Positions 37,612 to 46,858 of a stretch of 64,000 nt of DNA are shown here, one piece after another (the stretch's first letter is position 1; every line of letters begins with the position of its first letter). The notes beneath the pieces are model-generated. The model ran no database searches. It was given only the letters and a program-made list of their open reading frames with translations, and had not been told where the DNA came from. This DNA comes from Alphaproteobacteria bacterium (lineage in GTDB: Bacteria > Pseudomonadota > Alphaproteobacteria > TMED109), in contig JAURCJ010000001.1 in assembly GCA_030828505.1 (NCBI GenBank), positions 239,662 through 303,661 on the forward strand, read 5' to 3'. The position numbers were made by a program, and so were the translations under genes.

Positions 37612-38873
37612 TATTTAACCTTTCCTACAATTAAGGAAGCATTTGTTCCACCAAAACCAAAGGAATTTGATAAGGCCATATTAATTTTTTTTTCTTTTGC
37701 CATTAGAGGTACCAAATCTATACCCGCCGCAATACTACAAGGATTCTCCAAATTTAATGTAGGAGGTATTATATTATTATATACACTGAGTATTGAAAAT
37801 ATTGCTTCTACAGCTCCCGCTGCACCTAACATATGTCCTACGGAAGATTTTGTAGAACTTACAGATAAATTAGAAATATTCTCTTGGAATAATTTTTTTA
37901 CGGCTCCTAACTCAATTTCATCTCCCAAGGGCGTAGATGTTCCATGCGCATTTATATAATTAATATCATTTATATCTATGCCTCCGTTAATTATTGCGGC
38001 TTGCATAGCTCTATATCCACCATCTCCATCTTCAGCAGGCGCCGTAATATGATGAGCATCAGCAGATAAACCATAACCTAATATTTCAGCATAAATTTTT
38101 GCACCTCTAGATTTTGCATGATCATAATCCTCTAAAACAACACATCCAGATCCTTCGCCCATAACAAAACCATCTCTTCCTTCATCCCATGGACGAGATG
38201 CAGATATAGGATTTTCATTATAACTAGTTGATAAAGCTCTTGCTGCAGCAAAGCCTCCAATGCCTAAACGAGTGATAGCAGCCTCTGATCCACCTGCAAC
38301 CATAACGTCTGCTTCATTAGCTCTAATTAATCTAGCTGCATCTCCAATTGCATGGGCCCCAGTGGAACAAGCAGAAACTACTGATAAATTGGGCCCTTTA
38401 AATTTGTTCTTTATCGATACCTGTCCTGAAGCCAAATTAATCAAACATGAAGGAATAAAGAAAGGACTCAACCTTCTTGGCCCTTTTTCTTTTAAAACCA
38501 GTGTAGCCTGCTCAATTGTAGAAAGCCCTCCAATACCAGAACCTATTAAAACTCCTGACCTGTATGAGTCTTCATCACTTTTTATTTCCCATTTACTGTC
38601 TTTAATAGCTTGGTCAGCAGCATCTATAGCGAATAAAATAAATCTATCAACTTTTCTCTGCTCTTTTAATTCCATACACCTGTTAGGATCAAAACCATCC
38701 TCTTGTTCTGAACTAGGTACATGTCCAGCGATTTTTGCGGGCAAATCTTCGACATCAAAGCCTTCAATTTTACCAATACCGGATTCAGCATTTATAAGCT
38801 TATCCCAAGATTTATTAACTGATCCTGCAAGAGGAGTAACTAGCCCTAAACCAGTAACAACTACTCTTCTCAT
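37611..38873 (-). CDS. fabF: Beta-ketoacyl-ACP synthase II
   Basis: FabF condenses malonyl-ACP with acyl-ACP during fatty-acid elongation. The Cys-His-His triad is visible as C169 in VSACSTGAHA, H310 in NAHGTSTPLGD and H347 in SSVGHMLGAAG. The 420-residue length is standard. It lies 26 bases after acpP, in the usual fabD-fabG-acpP-fabF order. Its stop codon shares a base with the probable mltG start, so mltG translation is likely coupled to fabF. Confidence 0.96.
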   Translation of the reverse strand: MRRVVVTGLGLVTPLAGSVNKSWDKLINAESGIGKIEGFDVEDLPAKIAGHVPSSEQEDGFDPNRCMELKEQRKVDRFILFAIDAADQAIKDSKWEIKSDEDSYRSGVLIGSGIGGLSTIEQATLVLKEKGPRRLSPFFIPSCLINLASGQVSIKNKFKGPNLSVVSACSTGAHAIGDAARLIRANEADVMVAGGSEAAITRLGIGGFAAARALSTSYNENPISASRPWDEGRDGFVMGEGSGCVVLEDYDHAKSRGAKIYAEILGYGLSADAHHITAPAEDGDGGYRAMQAAIINGGIDINDINYINAHGTSTPLGDEIELGAVKKLFQENISNLSVSSTKSSVGHMLGAAGAVEAIFSILSVYNNIIPPTLNLENPCSIAAGIDLVPLMAKEKKINMALSNSFGFGGTNASLIVGKVK

Positions 38874-38899
38874 AAAAATAAATCTCCCTTAACTAAAAA

Positions 38900-39136
38900 T
38901 TAAGAATTTTGGCTCTCTATAAAGCTTATAGCATCCTTAACCGTAGTAATTGTTTCCGCAGCATCATCAGGTATTTCAATACTAAATTCTTCCTCAAATG
39001 CCATAACTAGTTCTACTGTATCCAAACTATCTGCCCCTAAATCATCTATAAAACTAGAATTTTCAGTAATTTTATCTTTTTCCACACCTAGATGTTCCAT
39101 TACTATATCAATTACTTTTTCAGAAATGTCACTCAT
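38900..39136 (-). CDS. acpP: Acyl carrier protein
   Basis: The 78-residue acidic protein carries growing acyl chains on a phosphopantetheine attached to S37 in the signature [10 protein letters not shown]. The rest of the sequence is a standard four-helix ACP. It is separated from fabG by 102 bases that include a 13-base poly-A/T tract, so it may have its own strong promoter, as ACP genes often do. A Shine-Dalgarno sequence (GAGGAA) precedes the ATG. Confidence 0.97.
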   Translation of the reverse strand: MSDISEKVIDIVMEHLGVEKDKITENSSFIDDLGADSLDTVELVMAFEEEFSIEIPDDAAETITTVKDAISFIESQNS

Positions 39137-39211
39137 ATATTTTATTCCTCATTTAAGTTATCAAACTATAATTATTTATGTTCTCACAAATTATTTATAT
39201 ATATTCAAGTA

Positions 39212-39224
39212 TTTTTTTTTTTTT
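39212..39224. repeat. 13-base T homopolymer (A tract on the coding strand) in the fabG-acpP spacer
   Basis: Thirteen consecutive T on the plus strand read as A13 upstream of acpP. It is the longest homopolymer I see in the window. On the minus strand it is followed by TACTTGAATATATATAAAT, which may hold the acpP promoter, so the A tract could act like an UP element or a bent-DNA site. It is also a place where slippage or sequencing-length error is likely. Confidence 0.5.
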
Positions 39225-39238
39225 AATATAAATAATTT

Positions 39239-39976
39239 CTAGATCATAGCTAATCCACCATTTAAATGTATTGTAGAACCATTTATATAAGAAGCTTCAT
39301 CAGAAGCCAAATAAACTGCAGCAGCAGCAATATCTTCTGGCAACCCAAATTTTCGTGAAGGTATTTTTTCTAAAAGTGCATTTTTTTGATCCTCATTCAA
39401 AGCATCTGTCATGGATGTTTTAATAAAGCCAGGGGCTATACAATTTACAGTAATATTTCTACTGGCTACTTCTAAAGCTAATGATTTAGTCATACCCACT
39501 AATGCTGCTTTTGAGGCAACATAATTAGACTGACCTGGGTTTCCAGTAAAACCAACTACAGAACTTATTTGAATTATTCTTCCAAATTTTTTTTTCATCA
39601 TATTACGCATAACAGATTTAGAAAGAAAAAATGATGCATATAAATTAGTTTCTAATACATCATCCCACATTTCTTCTGTCATTCTCATAGCAAGCTGGTC
39701 ATAGGTTATACCTGCATTATTGACTAAAATATCAATTTTACCAATTTTCTTTTCCACATTGTTTATTAAATTTTTTAAATCTTCTCGTTGTTTTAAGTTA
39801 CATATAATCTGACTATAAGACATAGAAGATTTTTTATTAATGCTAGTTAACTTATCTTCGTTAGTTCCAGTAATACATACTTCTGCTCCTTGTTTATGTA
39901 AAGCTGAAGCTATAGCTTCCCCTATACCTCCAGAGGCTCCCGTAACAAGCGCAGTTTTATTTTCTAAATTGAACAT
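39239..39976 (-). CDS. fabG: 3-oxoacyl-ACP reductase
   Basis: FabG reduces 3-oxoacyl-ACP with NADPH. The 245-residue SDR has the cofactor motif TGASGGIGEA (12-21), NNAGIT, a catalytic serine in QISSVVG, YVASK as the YxxxK motif, and a C-terminal INGSTIHLNGG. It sits between fabD (25 bases) and acpP. All catalytic residues are present, unlike the two other SDR-like proteins in this window. Confidence 0.96.
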   Translation of the reverse strand: MFNLENKTALVTGASGGIGEAIASALHKQGAEVCITGTNEDKLTSINKKSSMSYSQIICNLKQREDLKNLINNVEKKIGKIDILVNNAGITYDQLAMRMTEEMWDDVLETNLYASFFLSKSVMRNMMKKKFGRIIQISSVVGFTGNPGQSNYVASKAALVGMTKSLALEVASRNITVNCIAPGFIKTSMTDALNEDQKNALLEKIPSRKFGLPEDIAAAAVYLASDEASYINGSTIHLNGGLAMI

Positions 39977-40001
39977 TAGATTTTTTATATATTAAAATCA
40001 T

Positions 40002-40952
40002 CTAACCCTCAAGAATATTAATATAATTTTCAATATCTTTTATATTTTGAATAGAGCTAGACTCCACTGACTTATTAATTCTTTTTACTAGGCCCGATAA
40101 AACATTACCTGAGCCTAATTCTATAAAACTATTAACTCCTAAATCGCACATTTTATTAATACTTTCTCTCCACCTAACTGTGCTAGTAATTTGATCTATC
40201 AGACTATCTTTTATCTCATTTACATTAGATAAAGGACTTGCAGCAACATTATTAACTAAAATTAATTTTGGACTGACTATTTCTAAATCATGTATAAATT
40301 TTTTCATATTTTCCTTAGCTGATTCCATTAATCTACAATGAAAAGGTGCACTAACTGGTAATTTAATTGCTCTCTTAATCCCTAAGGACTTATGATCATT
40401 AATTACTTTATCGACAATAGAATTATGACCAGAAATTACGAACTGTCCTGGTGCATTATCATTACCAATATCTATAATATCGTCTTCTTTTGCATAATTC
40501 GATCTAATTTTTTCGATAATACTTATATCAACCCCAATTAAAGCAGCCATAGCGCCTATATCTACAGGAACAGAATTTTGCATAAATTCGCCTCTTAATC
40601 TTAATATTTTGGCAGCATCACTTAATTTTATAGATCTTGCGCTAACTAAAGCTGAATATTCTCCTAAAGAATGTCCAGCTGTAAAATCACCAATTTCTGA
40701 TAAATTTTTACCAGTCATATCCTCTATTACCCTAACTATTGCAAAAGAGACGGTCATCAAAGCTGGTTGAGTATTTATTGTTAATTTTAATTCTTTTTCA
40801 TCTCCATCAAACATTATTTGAGACAAACTTATAGATAAAGCATCATCAACTTCTTGAAACACTTCTTTAGCTACTTGAAAATTATCATATAAATCTTTTC
40901 CCATTCCAATTTTTTGTGACCCTTGGCCAGGAAAAATAAATGCATTAGTCAT
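40002..40952 (-). CDS. fabD: Malonyl-CoA:ACP transacylase
   Basis: FabD loads malonyl groups onto ACP. The 316-residue protein has FPGQGSQ (7-13), the nucleophile S95 in AGHSLGEYSA and the catalytic histidine in VSAPFHCRLM. It is the first gene of the minus-strand fatty-acid block and is divergent from rpsF, with a 164-base spacer. Confidence 0.96.
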   Translation of the reverse strand: MTNAFIFPGQGSQKIGMGKDLYDNFQVAKEVFQEVDDALSISLSQIMFDGDEKELKLTINTQPALMTVSFAIVRVIEDMTGKNLSEIGDFTAGHSLGEYSALVSARSIKLSDAAKILRLRGEFMQNSVPVDIGAMAALIGVDISIIEKIRSNYAKEDDIIDIGNDNAPGQFVISGHNSIVDKVINDHKSLGIKRAIKLPVSAPFHCRLMESAKENMKKFIHDLEIVSPKLILVNNVAASPLSNVNEIKDSLIDQITSTVRWRESINKMCDLGVNSFIELGSGNVLSGLVKRINKSVESSSIQNIKDIENYINILEG

Positions 40953-40996
40953 AAGTAAATCCTTTAAATATTTTTAATTAATGATAAAATTTTAAA

Positions 40997-41116
40997 CTAA
41001 TTATTATAATCTTTATACTTTTTTTATAACTTATTCATAAGAAAGCTTGCCTAAACAGTAATTTTAGGTTACGTAAATTCTCCATATAAGTTAAATTTGA
41101 TTGAGAAAGACAAAAA
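40997..41116 (+). promoter_or_regulatory. rpsF promoter and leader with hairpin
   Basis: A plausible promoter is TTTAAA (40991-40996), 17 bases, TATACT (41014-41019); a TATAAT also occurs at 41005-41010. In the leader, GCCTAAA (41049-41055) and TTTAGGT (41063-41069) pair as a six-base stem plus one G-T wobble with a seven-base loop, about 50 bases before the rpsF ATG. rpsF operons in many bacteria have S6:S18-binding leaders; I do not see enough of that consensus to claim it. The hairpin is visible, its function is inferred. Confidence 0.35.
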
Positions 41117-41449
41117 ATGGCATTTTATGAAAGCATCTTTATAGCAAGACAAGAACTTGGTGAAAAAGAATTAGAAAATACTGTTGATAATTTTAAAAAA
41201 ATATTAGAAAAAAATAATGCTAATTTAGTTGATACAGAGTCCTGGGGCTTGAGAAATTTAGCATATAAAATTGAAAAAAATAAAAAAGGGCACTATGTAG
41301 TTTTAAAGATAGATGGAAATGGTCCTGCAATAGAAGAATTAGAAAGAAATATGAGAATAGATGAGAATGTAATAAGGTATTTGTCTCTAAAAACAGAAAA
41401 AATAAATACTGAACCTTCTATTTTGGCAAAAAAAGCGTTAGAAAATTAA
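41117..41449 (+). CDS. rpsF: 30S ribosomal protein S6
   Basis: The 110-residue protein has the S6 N-terminus MAFYESIFIARQ and ESWGLRNLAYKIEKNKKGHYV, with the beta-alpha-beta fold expected for the S18-binding protein of the small-subunit platform. It heads the rpsF-rpsR-DUF2232-rplI-dnaB block. GAGAAAG precedes the ATG. Confidence 0.96.
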   Translation: MAFYESIFIARQELGEKELENTVDNFKKILEKNNANLVDTESWGLRNLAYKIEKNKKGHYVVLKIDGNGPAIEELERNMRIDENVIRYLSLKTEKINTEPSILAKKALEN

Positions 41450-41487
41450 TATATACATAAAATTATAGGAATTATAGGAGTAGTATT

Positions 41488-41754
41488 TTGAAAAGAGATA
41501 ACAAAAAATTTGAAGATAATGATTCTGCTGGGTCTAAACCTTTTTTCAGAAGAAAAAAAACTTGTCCATTTAGTGGGCCGGAAGGAATACCAATAGATTT
41601 TAGAGACACCAGAACTTTAAGTAAATTTGTCTCTGAAAGAGGCAAAATAATTCCAGCTAGAATAAGTGCAGTTTCTGCACCCAAACAAAGAAAACTTGCT
41701 CAAGCAATAAAAAGAGCTAGAGTTTTAGCCCTCATACCTTATCTTGAAAGATAG
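41488..41754 (+). CDS. rpsR: 30S ribosomal protein S18
   Basis: The 88-residue protein contains the S18 signature [27 protein letters not shown] and a basic C-terminal helix with [11 protein letters not shown]. The N-terminal extension includes RRKKTCPF. The start is TTG, with TAGGAG about 10 bases upstream. rpsF lies 38 bases before it. Confidence 0.95.
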   Translation: MKRDNKKFEDNDSAGSKPFFRRKKTCPFSGPEGIPIDFRDTRTLSKFVSERGKIIPARISAVSAPKQRKLAQAIKRARVLALIPYLER

Positions 41755-41775
41755 ATTGCTATATAGGGTTGTTTA

Positions 41776-42648
41776 ATGCCGTTAAAGGCTGTATTAGTTT
41801 CTATATTAGCAGGTATTATTGCATGCCTGTTTGCTATTAGTTTTAAATATTTAGGTGTATATTTTATATTACTTTCTTATTTTTCTTCTTTGCCAGTATT
41901 TATTTCTGCTTTTTATTATGGAATACCTGGAATATTTATTACATCAATATGTAGTATTTTCATAATAACTTCATTTACATCTTTTTATGTTGGAATATTA
42001 TTTTTTATTACAAATATTCTACCTATAACTTTGGTATTATTTGAAAAAACAAAAAATAAACTTAGTTATCTTAATTTCATATCTAAAATTACCTTGATCA
42101 ATTCAATATTATTTATTTTTTTTAGTTTTACGTATAAAGATAAAATTAGAGATATTACGAAAAGCTTAAGTGATTACTTTAATAGTTTTAATAATAATAT
42201 TACTATAGACCAATCAATTTTAGACTTAGCACCTTCAATTATGGTTTTTTCTTGGAATATAGTTTTAATTGTAAATTTGATCCTTGCAAGAATAATATTG
42301 ACTAAATACTTTAATAAGCCAAATAATTTTCCAGATAAATTAGTAAATTTAAAATTACAAAAATGGGTAGTAGTATTATTTATGATTTTTTTAGTGCCAG
42401 CTTCTTTACTAAATAACGATAATGGAACTCTATTTAGATCCCTAGCTTTAATATATTCAATTCCTTTAACTATCCAAGGATTAGGAGTAATACAAGTATT
42501 TTTTCAAAAGAAAAAAGTAAGTGATTTTCTAATTTATACATTATATACTTTAATTTTTCTAGTACCAATAGCACTTCCAATAATCACTGCAATTGGAGTT
42601 CTAGAATCTGTATATAATTTTAGAGGCTTAAAATATAAAAAAAATTAA
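41776..42648 (+). CDS. DUF2232 family integral membrane protein
   Basis: The 290-residue protein has about seven or eight hydrophobic segments with short loops. DUF2232 proteins lie between rpsR and rplI in many alphaproteobacteria, and this position together with the topology supports the call. The function is unknown. The spacing to rpsR is 21 bases and to rplI 66 bases, consistent with co-transcription. Confidence 0.8.
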   Translation: MPLKAVLVSILAGIIACLFAISFKYLGVYFILLSYFSSLPVFISAFYYGIPGIFITSICSIFIITSFTSFYVGILFFITNILPITLVLFEKTKNKLSYLNFISKITLINSILFIFFSFTYKDKIRDITKSLSDYFNSFNNNITIDQSILDLAPSIMVFSWNIVLIVNLILARIILTKYFNKPNNFPDKLVNLKLQKWVVVLFMIFLVPASLLNNDNGTLFRSLALIYSIPLTIQGLGVIQVFFQKKKVSDFLIYTLYTLIFLVPIALPIITAIGVLESVYNFRGLKYKKN

Positions 42649-42714
42649 TAGAAATATTGATTAGATAATTAATTAGTATAAAGTCTATAAAAAATTACTA
42701 TTAGGAGTAAAACA

Positions 42715-43314
42715 ATGGAAGTAATTCTTTTAGAAAGAATTGAAAAAATAGGAAAATTAGGAGATGTAGTGAAAGTAAAAGATGGCTTTGCTAGAAACTA
42801 TTTACTTCCTCAAAATAAAGCCCTTCGAGCTAATAAAGAAAATTTGTCTGTTTATGAAAAAGAAAAAGAAAAATATGAAAAACTAAATAAGGAAAAGTTA
42901 TCAGCAGCAGAAAAAATAGCTAAAAATATGAAAAATGTAAGTATAAATATTATAAAACAAGCTAGTGATTCTGGGCAGTTATATGGTTCTGTTAGTACTA
43001 GAGACATTTCTGACGAACTGAATAATCAAGGTCATCAAATTGAAAAAAAGCAAATAGTACTTAAATCTGTTATTAAGAATGTAGGACAACACGAAGTCAG
43101 AGTAGTAATTCACCCAGAACATATTATTAATATTAAAGTTAATATTGGGCGTACTTTAGAAGAATTAACTTTTAAAGCAGAAGAAATTGAAAATCTCAAA
43201 GAGACTAATATTGGAGAAGATGATGCAGAATCTTCTATCGATAATACTTTAAAAGAAACTCAAGAGAATGAAAAAGCTAATCTGAATAAAAGTAATACTG
43301 AAGAAAATAACTAA
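42715..43314 (+). CDS. rplI: 50S ribosomal protein L9
   Basis: The 199-residue protein starts with the L9 signature VILLERIEKIGKLGDVVKVKDGFARNYLLP, followed by the long connecting helix and a C-terminal domain with GQLYGSVSTRDI. An acidic, E/N/S-rich tail of roughly 45 residues extends beyond the normal 150-residue core, as in other alphaproteobacterial L9. AGGAG lies 7-8 bases before the ATG. Confidence 0.95.
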   Translation: MEVILLERIEKIGKLGDVVKVKDGFARNYLLPQNKALRANKENLSVYEKEKEKYEKLNKEKLSAAEKIAKNMKNVSINIIKQASDSGQLYGSVSTRDISDELNNQGHQIEKKQIVLKSVIKNVGQHEVRVVIHPEHIINIKVNIGRTLEELTFKAEEIENLKETNIGEDDAESSIDNTLKETQENEKANLNKSNTEENN

Positions 43315-43422
43315 AAATATTAAATTACAAATATTGTTTTTATTAAATACTTATTAACATAATTAAGATAATTAACGTAATTCACATCTAATGGTTTTAT
43401 TATTTTATGATAGTAGTAGTAT

Positions 43423-44913
43423 ATGTTGAATAATATTCAAAATATAAACTCTTCCAATAATGAGAAGCAAAACATAAATTCTTTACCTCATTCCATTGAA
43501 GCTGAAGAAGCATTATTAGGATCAATATTAGTTGATAATGAAATTTATAATAGAATAACGTATGAACTACCATTAAAGAGTGAGCATTTTTTTGTGCCTG
43601 TACATGGAAGAATATTTGAAGCAATTCAAAAATTAATAAATAATGGTCAGATGGCTGACTCAATTACGCTTAATCAATATTTTGAAAAAGATCCTGCCCT
43701 TATCGAAATAGAAGGAACTAATTATTTAGTTAAACTGAGTGAGGCATCAGATATTGCACCTAATGCAGAACATTATGCAAAATTAATTTATGACCTATCC
43801 CTTAGAAGAGAATTGATTAGGATAGCAAAAGATTTAGCCGCAAAAGCAGCTAACCCTAACATTGATGATAGTGCTAATTCACAAATAGAAATGGCAGAAA
43901 GTAAATTATTTACTCTTGCTGAAACTGGAGAAATAAATCAAGGCCCTTTACCTTTTTCTGAATCACTCGCTGAAACCATATCAAGTGCAGAAATAGCACA
44001 TAATAGAGATGGTAAATTATCAGGTATAACCACAGGCTTAAAATCTATGGATGAATTATTAGGTGGATTACATAAGTCAGATTTAATAATAGTAGCAGGA
44101 AGGCCTAGTATGGGAAAAACTGCGTTAGCAACAAATATAGCTTTTCAAGCTGCAAAAAAAATTAAAAGTGAAAAAGATGATCCTATTCTATTTTGTTCTC
44201 TTGAAATGTCTGGTGTACAACTTACTAATAGAATTTTAGCAGAAGAAGCAAAAATATCGTCTGAAAAAATTAGACGAGGGCAACTTAGTAATGATGAATT
44301 TATTAATTTAGTTAGGGCTAGTCAAAATATTCAAGAAAGAAAATTATTTATTGACGAAACTCCTGCTTTATCTGTACCCCAATTAAGAACTAGAGCTAGA
44401 AGAATAAAAAGAATACATGGTGGTTTAAAATTAATCGTATTAGATTATTTACAACTAATGAGCGCCATAAATATTTCTAATAATAGAGTGCAAGAAATTT
44501 CTGAAATTACCCAGGGTCTAAAAGCTATTGCAAAGGAGCTAGATGTTCCAGTTGTTGCATTGAGCCAATTATCAAGAGCCGTGGAGCAAAGAGAAGATAA
44601 AAGGCCTCAGCTAGCTGATTTAAGAGAATCAGGAACTATTGAACAAGATTCAGATGTTGTAATGTTTGTTTATAGGCAATCATATTATGAAGAAAGAGCA
44701 GAGCCAAGAAAAACTAGCATGGAAACAGATGAAAAGTTTCATAATCGTTACCTTGAATGGCAGGAAACTCTAGAAAAAGTACAAAATACAGCTGACGTTA
44801 TAATAGCAAAGCAGCGTCACGGCCCTATTGGAAATATTAAGCTTCATTTTGAGCCATCTCTAACTAAATTTTCTGATTTAGCAGAAGATTATAGGAAAGA
44901 TGATGGCAATTAA
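43423..44913 (+). CDS. dnaB: Replicative DNA helicase
   Basis: DnaB is the hexameric 5'-3' helicase of the replication fork. The N-terminal domain (about 20-130) has SIEAEEALLGSIL. The RecA-like domain has Walker A AGRPSMGKTALA, the H1a stretch FCSLEMSG, Walker B LIVLDYLQLM and LSQLSRAVEQREDKRP. The 496 residues are complete and no intein is present. alr starts within its last 14 bases. Confidence 0.96.
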   Translation: MLNNIQNINSSNNEKQNINSLPHSIEAEEALLGSILVDNEIYNRITYELPLKSEHFFVPVHGRIFEAIQKLINNGQMADSITLNQYFEKDPALIEIEGTNYLVKLSEASDIAPNAEHYAKLIYDLSLRRELIRIAKDLAAKAANPNIDDSANSQIEMAESKLFTLAETGEINQGPLPFSESLAETISSAEIAHNRDGKLSGITTGLKSMDELLGGLHKSDLIIVAGRPSMGKTALATNIAFQAAKKIKSEKDDPILFCSLEMSGVQLTNRILAEEAKISSEKIRRGQLSNDEFINLVRASQNIQERKLFIDETPALSVPQLRTRARRIKRIHGGLKLIVLDYLQLMSAINISNNRVQEISEITQGLKAIAKELDVPVVALSQLSRAVEQREDKRPQLADLRESGTIEQDSDVVMFVYRQSYYEERAEPRKTSMETDEKFHNRYLEWQETLEKVQNTADVIIAKQRHGPIGNIKLHFEPSLTKFSDLAEDYRKDDGN

Positions 44914-46042
44914 TAAAAACATTGAAGATATTAAATATAAATATAAAAATTACTTATTACAAAGTGGTAATTTATTCTTAATAAATAAAAAAAATATAAT
45001 ATATAACTCTAGTATTATTTCAAAAAAATCTAAAAATGCAATAATTAGCCCCGTAGTTAAAGCTAATGGTTATGGTATGGGAGTTTTAACAATTACAAAT
45101 ATTTTAATAGAATTAGGCTATAAAAAAATATTTTTAGCAAATATAGCTGAAGGAATAGAAGTAAGAAAAAAATTTAAAAATATTGAAATTTATATATTAA
45201 ATGTAGGAAAACCCTTTAATACTAACATTTTGAAAAAATATAAGTTAATTCCAGTTATTAATTCATTAGAAGAAATAAAAATATGGATAGAAAATAGTCA
45301 AAAAAAAGATAGCTGTATTTTACATATTGACACGGCAATGAATAGACTTGGCATTTCTTACTCAGAAGTTTTAGATAAACAGAATAAAATATTATTTCAT
45401 AAATTAAATATTAAATATGTGATGACTCACTTGGCTTGCGCTGAGGAAAAAAAAAATATTTTAAACCTCAAACAATTAAAAGAATTTAAAAAATGTGCAA
45501 AAATTCTTAGTAAAATTACTAAATGTTCTATTAAGTCTAGTATATGTAACTCATCAGGGTTATGGCTTGGCTCAAAATATATACTTGATCTTGTAAGGCC
45601 GGGCGCTGCTTTTTGGGGTATAAACCCTCAAAATAATAAACAAAATCCTCTAAAAGAGGCTGTTTCCCTTTATGCGCAAATAACTCAAATTAAAAAAATA
45701 TCTAAAAATTCATCCATAGGTTATGGACAAACAGTAAAAATGAAAAAAGATACTATTATAGCTACTATATCATTAGGTTACTCACATGGTTTTTCAAGAC
45801 TATTATCTAACAAAGGATCAGTATATATAGGTAATAAAAAAATAAATGTGTTAGGAAGAATATCAATGGATCTTACCGTTATAGATATTAGTAAATTTAC
45901 ATACGGAGAAATAAGAACTGGAGATTTAGTAGAAATTTTTGGACCAAACAGAAGTTTAGAAAAATTTGCAAAAGAAAATAAAACTATACCTTATGAAATG
46001 TTATGTAACATGGGAAAAAATATTCCTAAAATGATCGTATAA
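44900..46042 (+). CDS. alr: Alanine racemase
   Basis: Alr makes D-alanine for peptidoglycan. PLP is bound by K54 in PVVKANGYGMG. The second catalytic base is the Tyr of LGYSHGFSR, where most enzymes have GYADG, so Asp has become His. GRISMDLTVID follows. The 380-residue length is normal. The start overlaps dnaB by 14 bases. radA, often found after alr in relatives, is absent; cvpA comes next. Confidence 0.91.
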   Translation: MMAINKNIEDIKYKYKNYLLQSGNLFLINKKNIIYNSSIISKKSKNAIISPVVKANGYGMGVLTITNILIELGYKKIFLANIAEGIEVRKKFKNIEIYILNVGKPFNTNILKKYKLIPVINSLEEIKIWIENSQKKDSCILHIDTAMNRLGISYSEVLDKQNKILFHKLNIKYVMTHLACAEEKKNILNLKQLKEFKKCAKILSKITKCSIKSSICNSSGLWLGSKYILDLVRPGAAFWGINPQNNKQNPLKEAVSLYAQITQIKKISKNSSIGYGQTVKMKKDTIIATISLGYSHGFSRLLSNKGSVYIGNKKINVLGRISMDLTVIDISKFTYGEIRTGDLVEIFGPNRSLEKFAKENKTIPYEMLCNMGKNIPKMIV

Positions 46043-46100
46043 TTATAATTAAAAGAGTATAAAGTAATTATAAAATATAAACTAATAAGAAATTTTTTTA

Positions 46101-46790
46101 ATGGAATTAAATAATATAAATATCAATTTATTAGATATAATATTATTTGTAAGTATAATTGTTTCTTTATTTATTGGATATAGTAGAGGTTTTATTAAAG
46201 AAACCCTATCTATTATCAATTGGTTATTAGCAGCTTGGCTTGCATTTAAATATTATTCTGATTTAAAGACTATAACTATAAACTTTATAGATTCTAATAT
46301 TATAGCTGATGCAATTTCTTTTGGTATATTATTTTTATTTTCGATTATTACTCTAACATTTTTATCTAACTTTATTTCTAAGAATATTAAAAATTCATTA
46401 CTTGCCCCACTAGATAAGTTATTAGGAATAGTTTTTGGTATCATTAGAGCTATTCTCTTAATAATAGTAGTATTTATAGCTGGTAATCAGACTATATGGG
46501 TAAATAACACATTACCTAAATGGATATATGAATCATATAGTTATCCAATAATTATCTCTATTACTAATAATTTAAAAAATATTTTGCCTAATGATTTTTT
46601 TGCTATAGACATAAAGGCAATAAATATAAATGAATTAAATATAAATGATTTAATAGAGAAAAATAAGTTATTTGATGAGCCTGAAGTAAATATAAATAGT
46701 GAAAATGAGAGTTCTTATACGCCAGCGGAAATTGAACAAATGAATAGGTTAAATAATATTGAGACAATTAATTCAGATAAAAACAATTAG
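46101..46790 (+). CDS. cvpA: CvpA family membrane protein
   Basis: The 229-residue protein has four hydrophobic helices in its first 150 residues with the CvpA pattern SLFIGYSRGFIKETLSI, then a polar tail. CvpA homologues are found next to purF across proteobacteria and are needed for colicin V production and envelope homeostasis in E. coli. It lies 68 bases before purF here. Confidence 0.88.
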   Translation: MELNNININLLDIILFVSIIVSLFIGYSRGFIKETLSIINWLLAAWLAFKYYSDLKTITINFIDSNIIADAISFGILFLFSIITLTFLSNFISKNIKNSLLAPLDKLLGIVFGIIRAILLIIVVFIAGNQTIWVNNTLPKWIYESYSYPIIISITNNLKNILPNDFFAIDIKAININELNINDLIEKNKLFDEPEVNINSENESSYTPAEIEQMNRLNNIETINSDKNN

Positions 46791-46858
46791 ACTTTAGAAA
46801 GTATTTAAAATTAAATATTATATAATAAATATAAATTAAATAGAAAATATTAATATCT

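Noticed and set aside
38260..38892. 210-codon plus-strand ORF opposite fabF
   Set aside because: It is the reverse complement of a fully conserved fabF and has no family features of its own.
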